From NCBI GenBank assembly GCA_946644025.1, contig CAMPCG010000149.1, positions 1 to 7,133 of the forward strand: DNA of 7,133 nt, in the 5' to 3' direction. Under the pieces are notes generated by a model. The model made no database searches. It worked only from the letters and a program-made list of their open reading frames with translations, and was not told the DNA's origin. A program made the translations under genes and the position numbers. The stretch comes from an uncultured Prevotellaceae bacterium. GTDB lineage: Bacteria; Bacteroidota; Bacteroidia; Bacteroidales; Bacteroidaceae. This document shows, piece by piece, positions 1-6,363 of this stretch; the stretch's first letter is position 1; each line of letters opens with the position of its first letter.

Positions 1-2660
1 ACGGTATCAGCGACATTCCTGCCAACGACATCGAGGACATCACCGTGCTGAAGGATGCCTCCTCAACGGCCATCTACGGTTCGCGTGGTGCTAACGGCGT
101 TATCCTGGTCACCACCAAGAGCGGTCAGGCCGGCAAGGTGAAGGTAAGCTACAACGCCTACTACAGCTGGAAGAAGATAGCCAAGACCTACGACGTGCTG
201 AACACTTATGAGTACGCCAAGTGGCAGTACGAGTACGCACTGCTCTACAACAACGGCGACGCCAGCAAGATCAGCCACTACACCGACAAGTTCGGTAACT
301 ACCAGGACATGGACCTCTATCGCGGCATTGAGGGTAACGACTGGCAGGACCTGGCCTACGGCCGCACGGGTCACACCTTCAACCACAACATCAACATCAA
401 CGGTGGTTCCGACAACATGAAGTACGCCTTCAGCTATGCCCACATGAACGACAAGGCCATCATGGTAGGCTCTGACTTCAAGCGCGACAACCTCTCGCTG
501 AAACTGAACACCAAGCCCACCAAGCGTACCACCCTGGACTTCCAGGCACGCTGGGCCAAGACCACCATCAACGGTGGTGGCGCCAACGAGGCTGCCGGTG
601 CCTACGATACGGACCGCCGCCTGCGCTACGCCGTGCTCTACACGCCGCTGCCCATGAAGGGAATCGACGGAACCGACGAACTGGAAGGTTCGAGCTTCTA
701 CGACCCCATCACCACAGCCTACGACAACGACCAGAAGAAGCAGCGCCGCAACCTGAACCTCGCTGGTTCGTTCGGCTGGGAGGTCTATAAGAACCTCAAG
801 CTGAAGACCGAGTTCGGTTACGACACCTACGACGAGTACAACCAGCGCTTCTGGGGTCTCTCGGCATACTACATCAAGAACGTGCCCACGGGCGACAACC
901 AGGGTAAGCCGGCCATCCGCAACGTGACGACCACCCGTAACCGCTTCCGTAACACGAACACCATCAACTACGACTTCAAGGCCCTCTTCGGCAAGGACAG
1001 CGACCACTCGCTCAACGTGCTGGCCGGTCACGAGTACGTCATCACCAAGAAGCACGCCATCACCGACGAGGTACACGGTTTCCCCGTTGACTACGACGCA
1101 CAGACCGCCTGGAAGCTCACCGCTCAGGGTAACCCCTTCACCGTGGAGGACTTCTACAGCGCTGACGACAAGCTGCTCTCCTGGTTCGGACGTGCCAACT
1201 ATAACTTCAAGGACAAGTACCTCGTGAGCGCTACGTTCCGTGCCGACGGTAGCTCGAAGTTCTCTGAAAGCAACCGCTGGGGTTACTTCCCCTCTGCCGC
1301 CATCGCATGGCGTGTGTCTGCAGAGCCCTTCATGGAGGGTGCCAAGAGCTGGCTCACCGACTTGAAGCTCCGCCTGAGCTACGGTACCGCCGGTAACAAC
1401 AACATCCCCGTAGGACAGCTCGTCCAGGAGTACAGCCCGAAGGCTACATCGTGGGTGAACGGCATCTCCAACTACTGGGCACCCTCGAAGACCATGGCTA
1501 ACCCCGACCTGAAGTGGGAGACCACCATCACGCGTAACGTCGGTATCGACTTCACGCTCTGGAACGGCAAGCTGAACGGTAGCATCGAAGGTTACATCAA
1601 CACTACGAAGGACCTGCTCATCCAGTTCCCGACCTCTGGCTCCGGCTACGACAACCAGTACCGCAACCTGGGTAAGACGCAGAACAGCGGTTTCGAGGTG
1701 TCCTTCACCTACCACATCGTCAACAAGGCTGACTGGGGCATCGACTTCAACGGCAACATCGGCTACAACAAGAATAAGGTGAAGGAGCTGGGTATCGAGG
1801 ACTTTGCGACCAACTCTAACTGGGGTTCTACCGAAATCGGTAACGACTACCGCATCGCCGTAGGCCACGCCGTGGGTGAAATCATCGGCTTCAAGAACGC
1901 CGGCCGCTACGAGGTGTCTGACTTCGAGGGCTACGACGAGACCACCAACTCCTGGATTCGCAAGGAAGGCGTCGTTGACTGCTCGCCCGTCATAGGTACC
2001 ATCCGCCCGGGTTCTATGAAGCTGATGGATGTCAGCGGCCCCGAGGGAACTCCCGACGGTGTTGTCGATGACAACGATATCACCGAGATTGGCAACGTCA
2101 ATCCTGACTTCGTCGGCGGTTTCGGCCTGAACGCCCGCGCTTACGGCTTCGACCTCTCGGCTAACTTCAACTTCAGCATTGGCAACAAGGTTTATAACGC
2201 CAACAAGATTGAATACACTTCGGCTACATACACCAAGTTCTCGCAGTACCGCAACCTGAGCACCGACATGGAGTCAGGCAAGCGCTGGACCTACGTGAAC
2301 GACGCCGGTCAGTTCGTGACCGACCCGGCCGAGCTGGCTGCCATGAACGCCAACACCACCATGTGGTCGCCCTACATGCAGCACTTCGTTCTGACCGACT
2401 GGGCTATCGAGAATGCCTCGTTCCTGCGTCTGAACACCCTGACTCTGGGTTACACCCTGCCCGCTAAGCTCATCAAGCGTGCCGGCATCACTAACCTGCG
2501 CTTCTACGTAACGGCTTACAACGTGTTCACCATTACCGGATACTCCGGTTCTGACCCCGAAGCCGACTGTATCCGTAAGACCAACCTCACGCCGAACGTT
2601 GACTACTCTGGTTATCCTCGTAGCCGCCAGCTCGTTGTGGGTCTGAACTTGAATTTCTAA
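1..2660 (+). CDS. SusC/RagA-family TonB-dependent outer membrane glycan transporter, 5'-truncated
   Basis: This is the C-terminal part of the outer-membrane barrel that imports oligosaccharides, powered by TonB, with a SusD lid. Reading starts in phase at base 3 and gives 885 visible residues of a protein usually near 1000; the signal peptide, carboxypeptidase-like domain, TonB box and most of the plug lie upstream. The first residues are the end of the plug, with the family signature VLKDASSTAIYGSRGANGV followed by ILVTTK. The rest is a 22-strand-type barrel rich in alternating aromatic residues, with typical late motifs LNTLTLGYTLP and FYVTAYNVFTITGYSG. It ends in LVVGLNLNF with a terminal Phe, the outer-membrane insertion signal for BAM. 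The GTG at base 45 is an internal Val, not a start, because the frame stays open to the window edge and codes for plug sequence. The SusD gene follows 20 bases later, so the two are almost certainly cotranscribed. TTA, CTA and TCA codons are absent over about 600 codons, which suggests high expression. The family call is firm; the substrate is unknown. Confidence 0.97.
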   Translation, partial: GISDIPANDIEDITVLKDASSTAIYGSRGANGVILVTTKSGQAGKVKVSYNAYYSWKKIAKTYDVLNTYEYAKWQYEYALLYNNGDASKISHYTDKFGNYQDMDLYRGIEGNDWQDLAYGRTGHTFNHNININGGSDNMKYAFSYAHMNDKAIMVGSDFKRDNLSLKLNTKPTKRTTLDFQARWAKTTINGGGANEAAGAYDTDRRLRYAVLYTPLPMKGIDGTDELEGSSFYDPITTAYDNDQKKQRRNLNLAGSFGWEVYKNLKLKTEFGYDTYDEYNQRFWGLSAYYIKNVPTGDNQGKPAIRNVTTTRNRFRNTNTINYDFKALFGKDSDHSLNVLAGHEYVITKKHAITDEVHGFPVDYDAQTAWKLTAQGNPFTVEDFYSADDKLLSWFGRANYNFKDKYLVSATFRADGSSKFSESNRWGYFPSAAIAWRVSAEPFMEGAKSWLTDLKLRLSYGTAGNNNIPVGQLVQEYSPKATSWVNGISNYWAPSKTMANPDLKWETTITRNVGIDFTLWNGKLNGSIEGYINTTKDLLIQFPTSGSGYDNQYRNLGKTQNSGFEVSFTYHIVNKADWGIDFNGNIGYNKNKVKELGIEDFATNSNWGSTEIGNDYRIAVGHAVGEIIGFKNAGRYEVSDFEGYDETTNSWIRKEGVVDCSPVIGTIRPGSMKLMDVSGPEGTPDGVVDDNDITEIGNVNPDFVGGFGLNARAYGFDLSANFNFSIGNKVYNANKIEYTSATYTKFSQYRNLSTDMESGKRWTYVNDAGQFVTDPAELAAMNANTTMWSPYMQHFVLTDWAIENASFLRLNTLTLGYTLPAKLIKRAGITNLRFYVTAYNVFTITGYSGSDPEADCIRKTNLTPNVDYSGYPRSRQLVVGLNLNF

Positions 2661-2664
2661 CATG

Positions 2665-2671
2665 AAGGAGG
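2665..2671 (+). promoter_or_regulatory. strong Shine-Dalgarno site for the SusD-like gene
   Basis: The sequence AAGGAGG sits nine bases before the ATG at 2681, in the 20-base gap after the SusC stop codon. It is a near-perfect match to the anti-Shine-Dalgarno end of 16S rRNA. It supports 2681 as the SusD start. The two other gene starts in the window have only A-rich or AT-rich leaders, as is usual in Bacteroidota, so this site stands out. Confidence 0.75.
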
Positions 2672-2680
2672 ATTAAGAAA

Positions 2681-4591
2681 ATGAAGAACTATATTAAATT
2701 ATCAATAATGGCTTTGTCGCTCGTTGGTATCACCTCTTGCGACATGGACTCTCCGTCCATCTCTTCACTCGACGAGTCGTCTGTCTTCTCGGTCTATTCG
2801 CTGGCAGAGTCGGAGATTATGTCTATCCACGTCTCCTTCGGTGAGACAAACTCCTATCGCGGACGCTTCCTGCCCTACTACGGCATCAACACCGACTGCG
2901 AGTGGATTAACACGCCTTCCTATACTGACCGCCTGACGGACAAGTATGCACTGGCCAACTACGCTACCGCCCCCGGTAACGGACAGATGAACACCGAGAC
3001 CAATGCCTACGCTAAGTTCTACGAAGGCATTGAGCGCGCTAACCTGGCCATCAAGGGCCTGCGCGAGTTCGGCGACATAGAGAACCGTCCCGAAATGGCA
3101 CAGCTGCTGGGCGAGGCCCTCACGCTGCGTGCCGTCATCTACAACGACCTCATCAAGGCATGGGGCGACGTGCCCGCACGCTTCGAGCCCAACAACGCCG
3201 AGAACCTCTACAAGCCCCGCACCAACAAGGACATCATCTACAAGCAGCTGCTGGCCGACCTGAAGGAGGCCGAGGACTACTGCTACTGGCCCAACGAGAA
3301 CGCCATTACCCGCTCGACGGAGCGCGTCAGCAAGGCATTCGTCAAAGGTCTGCGCGCACGTATCGCCCTCTATGCCGGCGGTTACGCCCTGCGTGGCGAC
3401 GGCTATCGCCGCAGCAGCGACCCCGAGCTGGCTCCTGAGAAGATGTACCAGATTGCCAAGGAGGAGTGTCTCGACATCCTCAACAGCGGACGCAACAGCC
3501 TGGGCAGCTTCCTCGACAACTTCGTGAAGCTCTGTACTGACGACGTGACGGCCGGTGGCGAGAGCCTCTGGGAGATTCCCTTCTCTGAGGGTCGTGGACG
3601 CGTGCTCTACACCTGGGGCGTACGCCACCAGACGGAGGACCAGTACACCTACCAGCCCCGTGGCGGTGTGAACGGCCCGCTGCCGACGCTGTTCTACGAC
3701 TTCGACGTCGATGATGCTCGCCGTAACATTACCTGCGTACCCTACCGTTGGGGCACGAAGGACGACGGTACAGCTACCAGCGTCAACAAGAATGGTAACA
3801 ACTACAACATCACCACCGTTCCTCAGGTTATGAGCAACCCCACCGCGATGTACTTCGGCAAGCTGCGCTACGAGTGGCTCACCCGCTACGTCACCTCTAC
3901 CAACGATGACGGTGTGAACTGGCAGTACATGCGTCTGGCTGACGTCTATCTGATGGCTGCCGAGGCTATCAACGAGCTCGACGGTCCGGCTGCTGCATGG
4001 CCTTACATGAAGCCCATCCTCGACCGCGCACTGCCTGCTCAGAAGGTGGCAGCCCTGCAGTCTAAGTACACCGCCAGCAAGACGGCCTTCTTCGAGGGCA
4101 TCGTCGATCAGCGCGCCTTCGAGTTCGCCGGTGAGGCCCTGCGTAAGGCTGACCTCGTTCGCTGGGGTATCATTGACGCCAAGATGGCCGAGGCCAAGGA
4201 GAAGCTGACCCGTCTGGCTAACCGCGAGGGCGAGTACAGCGACCTGCCCGAGAAGGTGTATGTCAAACTCTACGAGGCTGACATGGAGATGCCCGCCGGT
4301 GCTATGACGTTCGATCCTTACAAGAAGCCCGTGGCCGGCGAGACGCTCGTCATCTACGGTATGAACCACGGCGATACGGACGACCAGGGTAAGGACATGA
4401 AGGATGCCGGCTTCGAGAGCAAGGCCTGGTTCCTGAGCAACGGCGAGCCGCGCATTACCAACGACATCATCGACGGTCTCTACGTACAGCAGCCCAGCAT
4501 GAACTGCATCTGGCCCATCTGGACAGTGTTCATCACCAACAGCAACGGCATGCTGAACAACGAGGGCAACTATGGTCAATTGTCAGATTAA
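2681..4591 (+). CDS. SusD/RagB-family surface glycan-binding lipoprotein
   Basis: This 636-residue protein is the lid and substrate-binding partner of the SusC barrel at the cell surface. Residues 1-20 form a lipoprotein signal peptide ending in the lipobox GITSC, so Cys20 would be lipidated; Asp21-Met-Asp23 behind it fits the acidic surface-export signal of Bacteroidota. The N-terminal helical (TPR-like) part is recognisable from YEGIERANLAIKGL (about 114-127) and LGEALTLRAVIYNDLIKAWG (about 143-162). The C-terminal SusD domain shows YMRLADVYLMAAEAINEL (about 416-433) and the family hallmark VDQRAFEFAGEALRKADLVRW (about 475-495; Asp490, Arg494 and Trp495 lie in the conserved D-L-x-R-W). Length is at the upper end of normal. 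The ATG at 2681 has a strong ribosome binding site and gives a clean signal peptide. The gene lies 20 bases after SusC and 19 bases before the next lipoprotein, so it is the middle of an operon. Family and location are firm; the bound glycan cannot be read from sequence alone. Confidence 0.97.
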   Translation: MKNYIKLSIMALSLVGITSCDMDSPSISSLDESSVFSVYSLAESEIMSIHVSFGETNSYRGRFLPYYGINTDCEWINTPSYTDRLTDKYALANYATAPGNGQMNTETNAYAKFYEGIERANLAIKGLREFGDIENRPEMAQLLGEALTLRAVIYNDLIKAWGDVPARFEPNNAENLYKPRTNKDIIYKQLLADLKEAEDYCYWPNENAITRSTERVSKAFVKGLRARIALYAGGYALRGDGYRRSSDPELAPEKMYQIAKEECLDILNSGRNSLGSFLDNFVKLCTDDVTAGGESLWEIPFSEGRGRVLYTWGVRHQTEDQYTYQPRGGVNGPLPTLFYDFDVDDARRNITCVPYRWGTKDDGTATSVNKNGNNYNITTVPQVMSNPTAMYFGKLRYEWLTRYVTSTNDDGVNWQYMRLADVYLMAAEAINELDGPAAAWPYMKPILDRALPAQKVAALQSKYTASKTAFFEGIVDQRAFEFAGEALRKADLVRWGIIDAKMAEAKEKLTRLANREGEYSDLPEKVYVKLYEADMEMPAGAMTFDPYKKPVAGETLVIYGMNHGDTDDQGKDMKDAGFESKAWFLSNGEPRITNDIIDGLYVQQPSMNCIWPIWTVFITNSNGMLNNEGNYGQLSD

Positions 4592-4610
4592 TCAATAAAA
4601 GAAGCAAACA

Positions 4611-6242
4611 ATGAAAAAGTTTAAGATATTCACAGTATGCGTGTTAGGGCTTGCAACAGCAGCCCTGACCGCTTGCAGCGACCAGAGCGACGAGATTACC
4701 GGCTACACGCTCAAGCGTAACCTCTCACCCATCAATCTGGAAGCTACCGGTGTAGGCGAGACGAATGCCAGCATACGCTGGACGGCCTCTGCCAACGCCA
4801 CCGCCTACAACATGCTGATTTTCGCTGAGGACAGCATGTCGTACAACATGGAGGGCACTCCCGTCAAGAACATTCAGGGCATTCTGCCTGAGCAGATTCC
4901 CTACGCTGTTGACGGACTCTTCTTCGACACGAGATACACCGTTTACGTGCAGGCCATTACCGACGGTAACGACAGCCGCACCTCTACATGGAACGGTGCT
5001 TACTTCAAGACCAACACCAAGCAGTTCCTGAAGAACCCCCAACCCTCCGAGATAGCCGACCGCAGCGTTACGCTGAAGTGGGAGGTGGAGGAAGGCTTCG
5101 ACGTTTCGACCATCGTCGTGGGCAGCATCACCCACAACATCACGGCCGAGGAGAAGGCCGCCGGCGAGGCTACCATCGAGGGCCTGACGCCTGAGACCAC
5201 CTACACCGCTTACCTCTACTATAACGGCAAGCAGTGCGGTAACCGTACGTTCACCACCATCGCCGACCTGGCAGGTGCCATCATCGTACGTCCGGGCGAC
5301 GACCTGAAGACGGTCATCGAGGACGAGGAGCTGGCAGCCGGTGCCGTCATCGCCGTCTATGGCGGTGAGTACCTGCTGAACTACAACGAGGACGAGGGTA
5401 CGACGGGTGCCGTCAAGGTGACGAAGAACGTGACCATCAAGGGTATCTACCCCACCGACCAGCCCATCATCAAGGGTCGCTTCGAGATTTACGACGGTGC
5501 CTCGCTGAGCATCAGCCAGGCTGTCATCGATGGTAACATGAACTCTTCGACCGACCAGATCTTCAACTTCAAGACCGATGGCGTGAACTATGGCGCACTC
5601 GACATCCAGAACTGTGAGATTACGGGTAAGACCGACTGTAAGGGTATCATCTACCTGAACGTGGCCTCGACCGTTGAGTCCATCACCATCAACAACTCTA
5701 TCGTCCACGGCATTGAGTGCAGCGGCGGTGACTTCATCGACAGCCGTAAGGGCCTGCCCAAGAAGCTGACCCTCACCAAGAGCACGTTCTACACCGTGGC
5801 TACGGCTCGTGACTTCATCCGTATCGACGATGCCTCCGATGCATTCGCCGGTGCTGCCGGTCCGGTGGTAACGGTTGACCAGTGCACGCTCTACAACGTG
5901 GGTGCCGGCGCTGCCAACTACCGTCTGCTCTACGTCCGCTTCATCGGCAATGAGCTCATCTTCACCAACAACGTCGTAGTAGGCACGAACTACAAGCGCG
6001 GCTTCACCAACCAGTCCAAGTCTGACCCCGAGCCCACCCTGCAGAACAACTACTACTTCAAGTGCGAGAACCTGACCTCAGCAGGTGCCGGTGCTGACGC
6101 TACCATCAGCTGGTTCGACACCGAGGGAACCATTGGCGACCCGGGCTTCAAGAATCCTGATGCCGGCGACTTCACGCTGAACGTTGACGGCGCTGCCTAC
6201 AAGGGCAACGGCGGTGACCCGCGTTGGATTGTAGCCCAGTAA
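4611..6242 (+). CDS. SusE-position surface lipoprotein: two FN3-like domains, DUF4957-type beta-helix, DUF5123-like C-terminus
   Basis: This 543-residue protein is probably a surface glycan-binding protein of the PUL. Residues 1-22 are a lipoprotein signal with lipobox LTAC (Cys22), followed by acidic SDQSDE, suggesting surface export. Two fibronectin-III-like modules follow: about 39-136 (ASIRWTAS, RYTVYVQAIT) and about 140-217 (SVTLKWEV, EGLTPETTYTAYLYYNGK). From about 220 a right-handed beta-helix begins (IIVRPGDDLKTVI, VTKNVTIKGIYPTDQPIIKG, then repeated short strands), resembling DUF4957/chondroitinase-B-like proteins, with the motif TARDFIRIDD at 398-407. The end (about 480-543) has the DUF5123-like pattern NNYYFK, GDPGFKNP, DFTL and GDPRWI. 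Such proteins often occupy the SusE/F position next to SusC/SusD; from memory they are common in pectin-related PULs. The helix could instead be a lyase, since Lys380 and Arg400/Arg404 sit where a lyase active site might be. Start choice: the ATG at 4611 gives the signal peptide; its leader is A-rich without a clear Shine-Dalgarno site. A terminator follows the stop codon. Domain architecture is fairly sure, function is inferred. Confidence 0.88.
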   Translation: MKKFKIFTVCVLGLATAALTACSDQSDEITGYTLKRNLSPINLEATGVGETNASIRWTASANATAYNMLIFAEDSMSYNMEGTPVKNIQGILPEQIPYAVDGLFFDTRYTVYVQAITDGNDSRTSTWNGAYFKTNTKQFLKNPQPSEIADRSVTLKWEVEEGFDVSTIVVGSITHNITAEEKAAGEATIEGLTPETTYTAYLYYNGKQCGNRTFTTIADLAGAIIVRPGDDLKTVIEDEELAAGAVIAVYGGEYLLNYNEDEGTTGAVKVTKNVTIKGIYPTDQPIIKGRFEIYDGASLSISQAVIDGNMNSSTDQIFNFKTDGVNYGALDIQNCEITGKTDCKGIIYLNVASTVESITINNSIVHGIECSGGDFIDSRKGLPKKLTLTKSTFYTVATARDFIRIDDASDAFAGAAGPVVTVDQCTLYNVGAGAANYRLLYVRFIGNELIFTNNVVVGTNYKRGFTNQSKSDPEPTLQNNYYFKCENLTSAGAGADATISWFDTEGTIGDPGFKNPDAGDFTLNVDGAAYKGNGGDPRWIVAQ

Positions 6243-6286
6243 GCACTCCGCGTTTCTAAACAACAAACTACTGATTATATGAAAAG

Positions 6287-6320
6287 GACCCCTCAGGCAC
6301 AATAATGTCTGGGGGGCCCT
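6287..6320 (+). terminator. Rho-independent terminator after the SusC-SusD-SusE-position operon
   Basis: Bases 6287-6300 (GGACCCCTCAGGCA) pair with 6307-6320 (TGTCTGGGGGGCCC) to form a 14-step stem with one A-C mismatch and two G-T wobbles, closed by the six-base loop CAATAA. TCGTTTAT follows, a short, imperfect T-tract. The hairpin begins 45 bases after the stop codon of the lipoprotein gene. Its placement suggests that the GH43 gene either has its own promoter or is reached by partial read-through. The A-rich flank upstream (GAAAA) could make it weakly bidirectional. Confidence 0.75.
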
Positions 6321-6363
6321 CGTTTATAGAGTATAGAACATTTATTACTACACCTATCCATAT

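Noticed and set aside
63..1868. Long open frame on the minus strand opposite SusC
   Set aside because: It is codon-aligned with the transporter gene, arises from the lack of TTA/CTA/TCA codons, and its translation is Val/Leu/Gly-rich without recognisable domains.
2662..2676. Four-codon mini-frame ATG AAG GAG GAT TAA between SusC and SusD
   Set aside because: It coincides with the Shine-Dalgarno site itself, so it is more likely a by-product of that motif than a coding minigene.
2765..4579. Long open frame on the minus strand opposite SusD
   Set aside because: Same cause as opposite SusC: codon-aligned shadow of a strongly biased gene, with no signal peptide, domain or start context of its own.
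4725..5708. Open frame of 327 codons on the minus strand opposite the SusE-position gene
   Set aside because: Codon-aligned shadow with low-complexity Val/Asp/Gly composition; the + strand frame has a lipoprotein signal and domains over the same stretch.
6280..6306. Eight-residue mini-frame MKRTPQAQ running into the terminator stem, resembling an attenuator leader peptide
   Set aside because: No ribosome binding site and no run of a regulatory amino acid, and I could draw no convincing alternative antiterminator hairpin; it is probably chance.
6321..6363. Possible promoter for the GH43 gene in the AT-rich stretch after the terminator
   Set aside because: No match to the Bacteroidota -7 TAnnTTTG or -33 TTTG elements could be placed with sensible spacing.
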